From contig OX467092.1 in the NCBI GenBank assembly GCA_950106755.1, positions 9,610,001 to 9,674,000 of the forward strand: a DNA stretch of 64,000 nt, in the 5' to 3' direction. Source of the stretch: Climacium dendroides (Eukaryota; Streptophyta; Bryopsida; Hypnales; Climaciaceae). The notes below the pieces were generated by a model. That model searched no databases. It was given only the letters and a program-made list of their open reading frames with translations, and was not told where the DNA came from. Positions 1-14,000 of this stretch are shown in pieces. The translations under genes and the position numbers were made by a program. Every line of letters begins with the position of its first letter. Position 1 is the first letter of the stretch.

Positions 1-3000
1 TCTGCCAGGGCAATGGGCCCCCCATCTTGGACCTTTATTTAAGCCGGAGTCAACATCATTTGACTGTGTTATCAAGGCAGCACCACTCCTTCACTAAGAC
101 CAGGTGTACATGTCCTATAAAAGGGGCGTTGTGCAAATGCAATAACAAATCCATTCAACATTGTAGGTGAGTTGTTTTCCATGTTGTCAAGGTCTTGCAA
201 TGATTGTTGATGTTAATTCATCAAGGTTGTTTGTCTCATTGTGTCAGGAGTTATCATATTTTATCAAAATGAGTTGCAATGCCCTTGGCCTTCGAATTTC
301 CATCCCCTATAGGTCCGTCTTGGCATGTAGCATGGGTGCTTGGCACCATAGTGGATCCCATGTCTGCTAGAGGTGAGCACTATCCTATATTCGTTGCTAT
401 ATATTATTAGTCCCCAATTTCAAATTGAATGAGGCTTCCAGACTGGGGGATTGCAAACTTTGCATATCATGGCTTTAGTCAGTCATCTGTTTATCATCCT
501 TTTCTCTTGTGATTGAGCACACACTATCAGCTCCTTTATACACATTCTGTCATTTAATCTTTTGCTTGGACTTTTGAATCAAAAGGCTATTATCGAATTG
601 TAAGATGCAAGCACAATATTTCAAGATGGCCCATTCAACATTGATGATGCCCAACAAGTCAGACAACTGGTCATGCCTGTCTACGGGGAGGACACTCTCA
701 CTACATTTGAGGTACCTACATGTGGAGGAGTGATTTTTTAACCCCCTATTTACTTTTGAATAAACTATAATTTCATGAGCTTTGTTTAACAATGACTAAA
801 GGTTTCTATTGACAAAAATTTCAATTCCAAATAACATAAGATATATTATCTAGAAAGGGTTGAAAAATGAACTAAAATGGCATGTTCTCCAACTAAAATA
901 TTTATAGAGCTCACATGAAGATGACTATTGCATCAATATTCAACCAAAATAAACTTTCAATAGAAAACTATTCTATAGAATTTCTTTTTCATTTAAATTT
1001 TTTTTTTCTTATATAATATAGAGGTGTGAAAGTTATTTTCAATTTTATGGTGTATCTTTTTTCTTAAAAAATTTACAACTAATTACTATTAGCATAAAAA
1101 ATACCAATAATTCAAAACAAAAACTTTTAAAGTAGTAAAATCTATCCATAATTTTTTTTTTAAATTAAATTTTAAGATGTATTACATGTATTACTTTTTC
1201 CGCCGCACGTGGGTTGCTAAAACATGAACAATGTCCTCCCCTTGTGCTTGTCCCTATACAAAGCATGGAAGGACCTCTTGCTACAAAGTGATTGCAGAAG
1301 GAAAAAGGGCCGAACTAAAATCATGTAGAGATTATTGCCTTGGAGAACATTAAGAGGAAACTATTCTTGTAGGAAATGAATACAGATGAGAAGTAAGACT
1401 TTATAAATGACAAACTCATGAAACAAAGATTGTTGCCGTGTGAGAGAGATGGACAAGTATACAAAAGTAAAGGGAATCAATTGATTTCATAATACAAAAA
1501 ATTATTGACTTTTTCCCTCACACAAGAACTAATGAAATGACTTTCTAGAATCTATCTATCATGTAGAAAAAAGTATAGGGCTTGTCAAAAACTTTTTCAT
1601 AGGATGTGTTTGTAAGCATCCTCCGTTGATATGGAAGAAAACCATCCATTAAGCCACCACACACTTGTGATTTGCTATCAATTGATGATAACAACTATAA
1701 GTCTGTTGTTACTGAAGCCAAGGATCATGACCATGTGAGTCCCTATTTTGTCACTTAGAACTCATGATTTTTTTTTTTTGGATTTTTTTTAGATTTGAGT
1801 GAAGTTTTACAAACAAAAAGCCTCCAAAAGAGTGTAAAACCAAAATAGGTTTGTCGCGAATCACTATAGCATTTAAACCTAAATAGAATGTTTTCCTCTA
1901 GGTATACTCAGATCTTGCATGTAAATAAGGTAAAAGCCCATAAATTGTACATAGTAAGCGTGTTTAATAGAAATTGCCCTAGTTGTCTAAACCTGCCATT
2001 CATGTGACAAATCCTAAATAAATTGGTCTAAAGGAACTCTGAAAGAACCCTAGAGTAGATTTCCAAAGAGATGTTTTAGTTTTTCCATTCCATCAACGAA
2101 ATAGTAGAAATTTTTAATTATTAGCCAATAGATGAAGAAAACTCAAGACGGACCAAAAAAGGGTTTCTACAACCTAAGTATGGTGTTTTGAAGTGGGAAT
2201 CATGCCAAGAATCCAACAGCGCAATCAGTTTGCCAAGATTCCCTTCCATTTGAAAGATTTTCTATTTATCAAAAGTTAAAGGAGATAGCGAGATTTGATT
2301 CTCTTTCTTCAAATGTGCAAAGTAAAAATATGAGCTTGCACATCTTTTGTGGAATTCCATGAGAGGTTCCATAAAAAGTTTTAGAATTTTTTAATAGTCA
2401 AAAGATATCTTTCCAGACAGTCAACTGTCAAATTCTATGATGGGAAATTCATAGGAATCACCTGGGGTGCAGTAAAATCTCATTAAAAATTAGCATAGCT
2501 TCTTTTCTGTTTATAATGAGATCCAATAAGTTTTATGGCATTCCAGTAGTGAAAAGAATAAAAAATAAACAAGATCCTCCAAACCGGCTATTTCGGTCAT
2601 TTTCACTAACTATTTACAATTTACCCTATTTCCCAAGTTTTAACCTATTTTCAACCAAGTTTATTCTATTTGGATAAAAACACTCAATTTCTGACCAAAT
2701 ATTATAGTGGTGTGTAACATACCTATTTTGATTTTATACTCTTTTGGGGACTTTTTGTATCTAAAACTGTATTCAAAATAGTTTTAAAAAAAACAAAAAA
2801 AACAGTGAATTCCAAGTGACGAAATGGGAGCTCACACGGTACCACATTTTTTTAATGTCAAAAAAATATCAATTTCTTATAGTAAGTGCAGTTCATACCA
2901 ACTACAAGTAGTCTTCAAGTGAATCTGAACAATCCTATGGAGACAATGTATACATCAGTGCTATACATGGCATGCTATAATCTTATAGAAGAAAAGGACC

Positions 3001-3790
3001 ACTACATACAAAAGTAAGAGCACCGACAGCGGTAGAAAAAAAGACTTCCGCTGTTGAAGTTAGCAAAGCTCATGGCAAACACAGTTGCTACTGCAAGTAA
3101 ACTTATTCCTTGCGCTAATATTTTGTGCAGCCACTTAGTAACATTGAGGTTCAATGAATTTGACTAATTTGCTAGTTAATCACCTTTTATATTTTATGTA
3201 TTCTAAGAGGATTATTTGACAAAATAATCTAATTCAATGACAGTAAGTCAAATGAAGTGGCTTAGTGATTTTGAACATTTAGCATGTAACTTAAAAAGCT
3301 ACTAATGATACTATGCTGAAAGTGTGAAGAGATGGAATTTTTACAAGTACACTAGTAATAGGTAAAGCAATGCATGCGGGATATCATGAATGTCGTAAGT
3401 ATGTAATACTTTTGGGTTACATTAAATCTCTTTGATAGTGGATTCCTACCACAATTAAATTGAATTTTAGAAGGAATGCAACACAATTTTTTGAAGGAAC
3501 AAAGTTATGTTGAATTTCATTGATTTATGAGAAGAAGAAAACTAACAGTGGAAATATTTAGCGAATTTGAAGAATTGAATTTCATGCATATGTGAAAGAA
3601 AAGTGACAATATTTGAAGATTTTGAAAAATGGTAGGCATAAAGGGCTTTTAATACTATAACATGAACCGTGGAAAAGTTCTTAATTTATTGAGTTATATA
3701 AGTATTTTTGTTAAAAGGTGAATTTATATGTCTTGTATCAATAGAGGAACTCATGGAAGATGTATGTGAAATCAGGGAACAAGAGCAACA
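1..3790. other. AT-rich non-genic stretch
   Basis: Apart from the relic fragment at 604-741 I see no gene here. A TATA-like motif, TATAAAAG, lies at 116-123 about 40 bases before a CATTCAACATTG segment. This could be the promoter part of an old LTR, but no matching second LTR, primer-binding site or polypurine tract was seen. The rest is A/T runs with stops in every frame. Confidence 0.4.
604..741 (+). pseudogene. Relic coding fragment, unknown protein
   Basis: An open stretch of 45 codons ends in TAA and has a protein-like composition (…RQLVMPVYGEDTLTTFEVP…). It is less AT-rich than its surroundings. A TAA sits directly before it, and the frame upstream of that stop is also open for about 13 codons, so it looks like a decayed exon. 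I do not recognise the family. It could also be chance. Confidence 0.2.
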
Positions 3791-6700
3791 ATGGATGCTA
3801 GGGGCTTTGGAAGTCCTATGGCATTACCCGTGTTAGCAACAGTGAGAGGGACCGATCAAGAAAGCATAGGCCAAAGAATTATTAGATCTTCTCGTGCTCG
3901 ATTTTTTCAAGGTGGCATTTTTGGAAGGCAAAATGTATGGACAGAAACAGTGGAAGATAGCATGGAGCTAATTTCTGAGGCAGGAGTTGTTGTTGAAACG
4001 TGCGTTGTAGATGAAAGTTTTACATGTGGAATGGAACTTCATCATGTTAAACTATGGCCGACAGAGGTTGCTGTGCAAGTATTGCATGTTCTTGATGCAA
4101 ACGTGTGGATAGGTGAATTAGTAGGAGAACGTCTAGGTCAATGTGTGGGATTGCTGATTCGTTGGAAAAAATGTAGATTTTGTGCAGTAGGGGGAAGAAG
4201 GCGAAGTACCTCACAATCCAGAGAAGGGCAAAATTTTACTTTTTCTCCTGTTTCAACGCTAGAATTTGATTTCCACGAGAGCAACAATAGTCCAAGTCCT
4301 TTGGAGACATCATTCACTACAACAGACAATGGTGGTCTTCTTGAGCAAATGAGGAGCCGAAATGAATGGAAAAATGGCACAGGACCTTTTAAAGAAATAA
4401 GGGATGGATTACCGGAATCAAGAAGTAACAGAAGTTATTCAATGGTGAATCGAAGGAGGCGGGAAAGAGGACCCCATGAAAGAGGAGAGTCCATGAGTAA
4501 GAAGGTCACCTTGCAAAGTGTATTAGAAGTGAAAAGCAAAGGGGCATGCAAATAAAATTGCTTGAGAGGAGTAGATGAGAAGTGCATATTAAACCAAAGG
4601 TACATGGCATGGGGACAAAAATATGAGCTTTGATCAACATGGATACTACAGATGTTGACTGCATTTTTCAAACAAACAGAAGATGGCAAGAGGAACAAGT
4701 ATGAGACTAAATTGGATGGCTTTGACGTCTGCAATGCATATTATGCAGCTGCACTTGATTATTTACAAAGGCGATTCAAACAATTGAAGGAATCGCAAGA
4801 ACGGCATGGAAGAGTGGCATCTATACATGGTAACACATGCCATTCAAGAGAAGGAGCTAAAAAGTCAACCGCCCGTTCAAGTTTCGAAGAGTATGTGAAA
4901 CAATCAGGATGCACACAACCTCATAGGCAAATACGGAGGAGGATTGATAACAACGTAGTGCCTTTGGTTTTATTACCCATGAACACAACGAAGTTGGATG
5001 TATTTCACTATGTCAATGAAGAAGTGAAGAAGATTGTGGATGGGGAGCCATATAGTCTCACTTCATTTCATCAATTATGGCGAGAAGAATTTACACACGT
5101 ACAAGTTCCACTATACTCCTGATTTTCGAAGTATTACCATTGTTGGGAGTATAAGTGTGGAATGGAAGCCACAACAAATGTAGCAGCGCGTGTGGAAATC
5201 AAAAAGTGGTACCTTATACACATCCGACATCAAATGGCGGAAAGAAATGATTATTCGTTATTTAAGCGGTTGGCAATGATAACCCCAGACTTGTACATAT
5301 GTTTGATAGTGGATGGCATGGACCAAAACACAACGATGGTGCCGAAGATGAGGCAATATGTAAAGAACATGGAGTCATGCTTTGTGAAAATCCATCTTTG
5401 TGGAGTTCTAGTGCACGGAATTGGATTGTATGCTGACGTTTGGATTGATGCGCACCACAAACATGATAGCAATCAAGTAATAACGACTATTATGCATGTA
5501 CTATCGGATGTACAGAGACAAAAAAAAAATTACCACTGACTTTACGAATTCAAGCAGACAATTGTACACATGAGAATAAGAACGTATACATGTTTGCTTT
5601 ATGTACAACTATGGTGGAACTTGGATTTTTCCAGGAGGTGCAATTGTCATTTCTGATAGTTAGACACACTCATGAAGACATTGACCAAAGATTCAGCATT
5701 ATTTTGAACACATTGAAGAGGAAGAATATTGACACTATGGAAGAGTTGTTGTCATTAGTAGAGCAAGGAGTATCATATATGGAGGCGTCCGTGAGTGCAA
5801 GGAAGTTGGAGAATGTTCGGGATTGGAAGTCATTCATTACACCGCACCTTCCAAGGGGTAGAGACAAAATATTGGGTGTCACATTCCCACACCATATGAG
5901 ATTCTACATCGAACATGGAGTACCTAAGGTCCAACACAAGCACTTTAGCATAGACGTGTGGGGACCGGCTGAAGGAGATTTGTGCTTGCAATCTTCACCT
6001 AGCATGATAGAGAAGCCAGCTTTAGCAGAAGTGACTACAGCAGACGAGAGGGAGTTGAGGGCATTGTAAGATTTTATCATTTACAAGGAGAAATGTGTAC
6101 ATAGAGGAATAGATGTATTACACAATGTTGATGTAGTATTGGAAACAGAGACGTTCATAAAGTATTTGAAAGAATTCCCGAGTCAAGATAGAGCAGTAGA
6201 GACACAGAAGCCGTTTTGGCCTTCAACGTCAGCAGAGAGTGAAGGAAACAATGTTCAATTGAGTAATGTCCCAGAAGAAGGGCAAGAGTCAAATACAGTG
6301 GCAGTAGTAGACTCTATTATGACAACAATGCTAAATCCAGAAGCTCGAGGCTATTTTGGTCCGCGCAAGAATAGACCATGGCAAATGACAACAACATGGA
6401 CACCAAGAAGAACAAGGGTAAATGAAGGGGGAGAAACAAGTGTGAGACGGAGTGCAAATGAAGCAGAAGATCCATTTTCTGTGTTTGAACCAGAGAAAGG
6501 CCTTCAAATTGGACAATTCGTGGCGCTTTCAGTGGAGGCAACTGAAGTAAAAGCGGGAGTCCCATTTTATATGGGAAAAATTGTAGAATTTGGTCAACGA
6601 AAGTGGGCAACAAAGGTAAAGGTTTTATGGTATTGGCCAATAGGGAAGGGTGGGAAGAGGAGAGATTTCAAGCAAAGAGAGGTACAAAAACTGTATGGAG

Positions 6701-6925
6701 GCATTGTGGGAACCATCTGGTGAAAAACATACATGGATAGAAAAAGAAGCAGCTATATTCTCCTGGAATGATACACCAAGAAGAATGAGGAGTGCGCTTG
6801 TGCAAGAGAATGATGTGACAGTGCATGGAGAGGTAACAGAGAAAGAAATGAGCATCCCAACACTAACAAAACCTCATTTGTTGGAGTACATTGCAATGCA
6901 ATGTGAGAAATTGGACAATGAATGA
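3791..6925 (+). pseudogene. Broken DUF7869-family (transposase-like) gene
   Basis: One long intronless coding sequence has been broken by mutation. Frame 2 runs from the ATG at 3791 to about 5530. It is interrupted only by stops at 4553-4555 (TAA), 4631-4633 (TGA) and 5120-5122 (TGA). An A-run at 5520-5529 then shifts the frame; frame 1 continues to 6723 with one stop at 6067-6069. A second shift near 6670-6705 leads to the last 70 or so codons, ending at 6925. The blocks match, in order, what I recall of DUF7869 proteins: SFHQLWREEF (about 5073), VDGMDQN (5309), a Q-A-D-N-C…ENKN block (5551) and RHTHEDIDQRFS (5661; families usually have GHTHEDID). The three acidic blocks look like an RNase H-type catalytic core, but that is inference. 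The C-terminal part (6450-6925) is rich in W and K. No terminal inverted repeats were found. The gene cannot make a full product as it stands. Confidence 0.7.
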
Positions 6926-7479
6926 TTACAAAATGACCTAGATGCATATTAATTTATAGTTTTTACATGATAACGATTTACAAGAGTATTGCATCATGTA
7001 GTTAGAAAGTGTCATGGTAGGATACAAAAGTGTCCTTTAGTATTGTACATGGAAAAGTATAGTGATTTATATTTTCAAATATAAATTTGTATTACATTTT
7101 CATAATTCATAAGCTCTTCGTGCAAATGTATACAATCATGAAGTTATACAGTTTTTTATTTTTTGATGTGGAATAATTTTTAATTCGAATGATAAATTAT
7201 GAAACAAAATATTCATAAGTGTTTGTACAGTACAAAAAGAAATTCAAAATCACTTGACTGTAGGGTTTTGTAAAAAAACATTAATAGAATTAGGCCCCCC
7301 ATATAAGCAATGACGTTAATTTTGTTTGTATGGTTTGTAAGTGCAATTTTCTATGGCCAAGTGCAAAAATCCCTAATTCAGTGTTATTGGTGTTGAACAA
7401 GAGTTCCACGTGGTGATTCCAAACTAACGTCTTCGTCATGTGCACGATGCACATGAAAATGCCATGATTCATTTATATG
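6926..7479. other. AT-rich spacer after the DUF7869 relic
   Basis: I see no gene. This may be the 3' flank or end of the mobile element that carried the DUF7869 gene, but no terminal repeat or target duplication could be matched to sequence before 3791. Confidence 0.35.
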
Positions 7480-7749
7480 TTATACAGACTTGCACATTGC
7501 ATATGCTCTACTCCCCCTCATCATAGGCCTTCCGTTGGGCTTGTCAAAGTCTTTGTATATCACATACAGTTGTGGAAGCTCTATAGAAGCCACTAATTAT
7601 GATGCATCATTGATATCAACCTCCATTTATTGCTGAAGCAACACCCCACTAGGATAATATACCACCGTCTTCCGCATCCATGTTGGTGTGACAACCTTGT
7701 AATAATTACATGCGTTGGGTCCATACGTTACTATTAATTCCCTCTGAGC
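7480..7749 (-). pseudogene. Relic coding fragment, unknown protein
   Basis: On the minus strand one frame reads for 89 codons with two internal stops and then a TAA. It includes protein-like runs such as ELIVTYGPNACNYYKVVTP and IYKDFDKPNGRPMMRG. Base composition is less AT-rich than the flanks. I do not recognise the family. It lies 0.5 kb downstream of the DUF7869 relic on the opposite strand and could be a second gene of the same element or an unrelated fragment. Confidence 0.3.
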
Positions 7750-8743
7750 ATACCATGTACAAATACTCAACTATTTTCAGCTTCTAAACCTTAGTGGCCG
7801 TTGCGGCTAGGTGGGACTACAAAAACATTACCTCGTTCAAACCTATAGTTCCCGTTTATTGACTGCCTTAATTTTTTCTAACCATTGCTTCATAGGACAC
7901 AGTGCAAATGTACCATTATGAAGAAGTAATAACATCCTGGCTTTGGGTCCATACTGGCAAATAAGCAATAAGGATGAGTCCTATCTCTACTTGGCTGAAA
8001 CAACACAAAAATAGGATAGGAGTTTTTTGCTCTGCTTGTTTCAAAGGAAAAAAATATGATATGAGTCTTAACTCTATTTATCCTAGAAAAAAATAATGAG
8101 TCTTAGCTATACTTGTTAAATAAAATATAATATAGAATATGAACTATCTCAAAGAAAAATGTTCTCTGAAGTATGTGATACTCATCTTTTCTTATTACAT
8201 AAAAAATAGTAAGAGTCTTAGCACTTCCTAATTTAAAATATTTGTGGTTTAGATTCTACATAATTTCAATAGAATGAGTATATAAAAATAGATTAAATAT
8301 AATGAGATAAGGAAAAAATTAGTAGTAGCTACACTTCTAGACAAAAACTAGTGGATTGGAAGAATTAGAATGATACCTTGTACTAGAAATGTACCAAAAA
8401 CTAAATTTTTTTCAGTTTGAAATCTAGATTCTACAAATCTAGTGATGAATTTTATGTCGGAATTAGGTTAGCCAATTTTTGGAGTATCCTTTGGGATTTT
8501 TGTATTGACTTATATAGGATCCATTGTACAACCATAGGGTATCTTTGAAGCCACATCTAAAGTTAAAGCCATGACTAGAATGATGGAATGAAGCCATGAC
8601 TAAATGGAGCCAAGACAAAAACGGTGAAATGAAGCCAAAAAAAATAATGGAATTTTGAAGTGACAAGACTAAAATTGAAGCGTATAGTATCATTTCAATT
8701 GAGGGAGCTCCAAAGATGTAGAGGAAAAACCTTTGAGATTCAA

Positions 8744-8761
8744 ATAATAATAATAAAATAA

Positions 8762-8823
<62 letters not shown>
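8744..8823. repeat. (AAT)n microsatellite
   Basis: About 80 bases of AAT/TAA triplets, with slight imperfections at the left edge. The poly-leucine frame it produces on the minus strand is not a gene. Confidence 0.95.
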
Positions 8824-8824
<1 letters not shown>

Positions 8825-9954
8825 GATTTTAAAGCAACCAATTGGGTACTAATTTTTGAGGTTTTTAAATTGACAAACACAAGGGCTACTACAACAAGTT
8901 TGTAGTTTCTAGTATTTCTAAGACACTTAAAGTCAACCTTGTTTACCTTGTGCTTGTAGGATTCATTTTTTAATGCAATTTTATTATTTAAAAAAAAATA
9001 GTTCCACATGATTTAGTTCACTTATTAGAAAAATGTCACCACTAGAATTAGTGCATTTTAATTCCATTTTAAAGATATTTATAATTTAAACTTTCCTTCT
9101 ATCTCATATCTACTTCTATTTAACAATTTTTTAAAGTATAAAAATTAATTTTCCTTTTATTTATTTTTCTAGACCTTCAAATCAATTCTCTATCATAAAG
9201 ATTTAAAGATCAAAACTTTGTAGTGCAAAAAATTAAAGTTAAGAAGGTTCAAAGTCAAATAATCTAATCCCGCAATGTGTTGATTTCTTTTTCAATTTTT
9301 TTCACTTTAAATGCAGATATCTTGCAATTTGTTTAGTCAAATTTTCTGAAATTTTTTCCACACATTATCATACTAGTTAGGTGTAAGATCCTATAATTAG
9401 ATGTATAAAAAGATTCAAAATATTTGAGTGTTTCCTATAGAAATGGCAATTTTGAGCGCTTTTTGACAAAAAGAGGGCATTGGCTGTTGAGGAGTTAAAG
9501 ATTTATCATTATTTAATAAATCATTTTTGAAATATCATTTTTTGAACTAAAAAATTAATTATACATTAAATATCTATCAAATGAATTTACAAACATTTAC
9601 TACAGATGGATGAAAAATATAAGATGTTTTTTCTACTTGAAACATGTTTAATTGTTTACACTCAACAATTCTTCAAATCTTTAATGCCTAGTCTTCAAAG
9701 GAATAAAATGAGACTAATTATCTAAATGAAAAATGTAAATTCTAGCTAAGTAATGAATAATGCCATCAATGAATAAGTTACTTGTAATTTTTTTTCTAGT
9801 TTTCCAAAATCAGATATTACAAAATCAAAATGCAAACTTCTTATCAGCTAGACCATGTTACATTTTTATGTTTTATGCAATTCAGTGAATATTCTTCTTC
9901 TAAAAGATTTCAAACATGTTTCACTTTAATTTGGGATATGCCCCAAAATTGCTT

Positions 9955-10615
9955 AACTCCTAAATTCCTTCACTATGTTTTCACTAAAAATGCTCCAATA
10001 CTGCCATTTCTAATACAAGTACCAAATCTTTGAAAACAAATTTTTTTGACACATGTAACTTGAGAACATGTGGTAAAAATTTCAGAAATTTTCACCATGT
10101 GCGTTGCAAGATATAAGCATTCAAATTTACTAAAATCATTTTTTTGGCCTTGCAAAAAACAAAGGAGTTGCACTTTACAAGCTCACTTTCCTACGCAAAA
10201 ATGTCCAAAATGGTAATTACTCTTTGGATTATTTTTCCTAGACAAGTTGGTCACATGCTTGAAAATTTTCAAATCATTTGGAATTATACAACATGTAGAG
10301 AAAAAATAGTAAGTAGATAGTAGTAGAGAATGATCAAAATATTAAATTGTTAGAGATTTAATTATGGAATTGAAAAGTGCCAATCTCAATGGTTGAAAAG
10401 TTGTTATAAACAATTCTACATACTATGATTTTATTTTTTTCAAAAAATATTGAAAACTAAATAAGATAAAGGACTTCAAAGTATATTTTAAAATAGAGAA
10501 TCCATAACTGTCCACAAACTAAAATTGCTCATAACTTTCATCTCATTGACCATAATGGAATGATTCAAATCTTTCCACACATATATAACTTTAGAAATCC
10601 AATTTCAAATTTTTG
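9955..10615 (+). repeat. Dispersed repeat, copy 1
   Basis: This stretch is clearly similar to 59788-60275 in the same orientation and, in its second half, to 17475-17815 in inverted orientation. Shared landmarks are CACTATGTTTTCACTAAAAA near the start, GAACATGTGG, ATAGTAAGTAGA and, toward the end, AATGGAATGATTCAA. The copies differ at many positions, so the repeat is old. No coding capacity or defined ends were found; it may be part of a degraded LTR or non-LTR element. Confidence 0.7.
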
Positions 10616-11093
10616 TTTTAAAAAAAAATAACTATTTTTGATTTGCCCGTATGGCTTAGTTGGGGAAAAAAGTAACATATGTGGCCATAATTTTTTACTC
10701 CTATATCCAAATGTCATGAAATCTAGTATATATGAAAGATATTCCTCATCCCCACCTTCTATTAAAATATCAGCCTAAAATATGCAAATCTCAAGTCACA
10801 TGTACCTGCCCAAAATTTCTATACTGCCAAAAAACGCATACTAGCTTTTAGGGGTTAACTAAATGATGTTTTATACTCTTCTTGAATTCCTCCCTTTTGT
10901 CCCTAAATGATAATCTTGAACTTAATTCTTTGTAAGGGCTTGAATCTTTGCCTACTTCATTCATTTCCATTGCAAATGCTCTTGGAACTACTTTCACCCC
11001 CTTTCCTACCACATCACTAAGTACAACTTGAATATCATTTTGGGAAAAAAAATAAAAGAAACTTGAGGACCATTTTGGAATGGAGGGAGTACA
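10616..11093. other. 3' flank of the coiled-coil gene
   Basis: No separate gene was seen. It lies immediately downstream of the minus-strand gene that ends at 11094 and should contain its 3' UTR. Confidence 0.35.
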
Positions 11094-14000
11094 TCAAGCA
11101 TCTTTAGAAGTTGATGCACCTTCTTTCAATTTCAATTCCCCTACAATTTTTTCTTGGTCGAGTTTTTGCTTTGCTTGTAATTGTTCTAAGAATTTCATTT
11201 TTCTATCAAGTCCCTGCAGATAATTATTGTACAATTTGATATATGCATAAGATAATAACTCTAAGTTTGAGATTCTAAATTTATATTTGTATATGGAAAC
11301 CAAATTCTAAATTTATTCAAGATCATTTTTTCATTTTATGTAAAATCCATTTAGTATTGGTGCACGTAATATAAATGTCAAAAAGTAATAGCAACCTGTA
11401 ACAAAAATACAAGCTTGGATTCAGTTTCTGCAAGGACCACCCTTTCCGGTACACTTTTTTCTTCCAAGTCTTCCTATAATTACATGAAACATGAAATTAA
11501 ATTAAATTCTATGGTATGTATTTAAATTTATTCAATTATTATAGAGTATGACAAACACTAACCAATCTTGCAGATCCTTCATGAATTTTCTCAACAAGTT
11601 TTTTTGTGCCTTCTACTAATAACACGAGTGGATACGAATTTTTTCTTTGCACTTGAATGGTCATTCTCCGAACCGTTTCTTTCACCCCATCCACAAGCCC
11701 TCCCACTTGCTCAAGACGAGTTGTACTTCTCCTCTATTTTGACCCATTATTAATATATCAACAATTATGTTTTCAGAATAAAATCATGTAAGTATAGAGG
11801 GAAAAATGTAAGAAGTCTTTAAGAATTACGCATTGTTTAGCTTAATCAATGTCAAAGTAATCAATCATTTGGTTTATATAAACAAAAATGCACAGTTGCT
11901 AGCATGTGAGTCTAAAATCTCGAGTCTTTGAGCCTAAGCACCTATGTTATAGGTGCATATATTATAGGCACTTTCAATGGTTGTAGGTTATCTACGCACA
12001 TCTAGGTTGAAGGCTTGTAGGCTTGCATTTTTAGGCTCATACACTGACATCATTGACACAAATGTGTACAGGCATTATTGTTACATGATTTAAAATCATT
12101 AAGACTAGATTATAATTGCAACATACTCTATGCGTAGCTGGAATTGGTGCTTCATTCCTCAATTTCAATAGTATTGCTATAAGTTCAGCCTTCACTTGTT
12201 CCAAATATATTATTTGCTTGTCTTGGAATAGATATTGTTTGTACATTTCTCTCATACTATCCACTTCCATCACTTTCTTAATTTTTCTAATAGCTATTTG
12301 AATTTTGTCTTGTATTGATTTTGAAATTCCCTCCTATAATCGATTCATTATCATTAAATGGTAACAAATTGAATTTTTTTTAATGTATATATGTATAATA
12401 ATTCATACATTAATAATAAACTTTTAGATTTTGGCAAAGATTTGATTTTAAAATTAAAAAAATACTTACAATTCTTCCTCCAGGAAATAAAGAAGCCAAA
12501 AGCTGCACATATGACACCAATATGTACATAAGATGATTTTTACACTTTCATATTTTCATATATTGAAATGATTAAATATAAACTTTTTGTACAATATAAC
12601 CAATTACAACTTAAATATAAAATAATAAACTATATCACCTCTAGAATTTTTTTTAATAAACAAATCTAGAATTTTATATTTTATCATTTTAAACATTCAA
12701 CTTAATTGGCAAAATGAAGACATTAAAACATACCTACTTCTTCAAGTTCATGCTTTGCTTGATCACGTGATTTAACACCATCACCTTGCACCATCTTCAA
12801 TTGTGCAATTTGACCATTTTTCAAATCAATAATATTTGTTAAAGTTTCCAACTGTTATATAGACAAACACTTGGTGCTTATTCAAAACTTAACTTGGAGT
12901 TGGCAATTTTATATTGAAATTCAATTTTTTTTAATATATTTATAATAAGAGTAAAATTTTAAATCACAATATAATATGTTTTATAAATGTACAACATTTT
13001 TGGTACTATGGGAAACATTATATACCAAGGTGAAATATAACCCCTACTTGAAATGTGAAAAGTGTTCTTTCTAAACGCATAGGAACCAACAAGCTTTCAT
13101 AATGCTTTTCTAAAATTTGAGTTTCTTTTGTTCTTCTAAAAATAGCTTCCAATTTATCATCCAACCAACGAATCGTTATCAAGGATGGTGTGTTGGGATC
13201 TAATACATCTGCGCAATCAATTTCTGCTGATCTTGTATCTGTAATTTGTTTTGCAAGCTGCAAATTAGACAAATTTGAAGTTCAAAATTTAATAATCCCA
13301 ATTGCTAATATTTTAAATCGAATTCTTGAATTCTTGAATCTCCTCAACAAGTCTTATTTTGAGTCATATTGTGATGATTAAATATGCATATAAAAAACAT
13401 TATATATAATGTGCTATTATTTGGAACCTTCAAGTTATTAATAATTATGTTCCTCTTCTAACAAGGAACAAGAGTTGTTTCTCTTGCATACATTGAATTA
13501 AAAAGGTTGTGATAAGGTTGTGATAAGGTTGTGATAAGGTTGAATTAAAAAGGTTGTGACATAGAATTACTTGAATTTGTTTTGCAATAGACCTTTTGCG
13601 TTGTGAGTCAAAATTTGCCCTCAAATCAACTACTTGCTTTCGCATGCCCCCTAAGTTGCTTGATTCTTTTTTCGCTGCCAATTCTTTTTGCTCGAGTAGC
13701 AGAAATGCAGAATGCAATAACATGTTTTGTGTTCGTGCAGCGCGGATAAGATACCGATTCCTCCGAAGTTTAATTTGAGAGGCTTCATAATATGCCCTTC
13801 CAACAATTCCTGCAATTTGACATGGGGCGTTGATTTTGAAATCATGGGAAATCTTGCAAAGATTACACTACACCTTATGAACTCATTTAGCTCAACAATG
13901 ATTTCGATAACTTAATTATGCAAATACTATAAACAATTTTTCTTTTGTGTCCAATTGCATATGTGACTTCAATACGGAAGTAAGCATAAAAGTCAATTTC

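Noticed and set aside
1..370. LTR retrotransposon promoter region
   Set aside because: Only a TATA-like motif and a CATTCAACATTG segment support it; no TG…CA ends, paired LTR or primer-binding site could be found.
8740..9009. Frame with poly-leucine run
   Set aside because: Produced by the (AAT)n microsatellite read on the minus strand.
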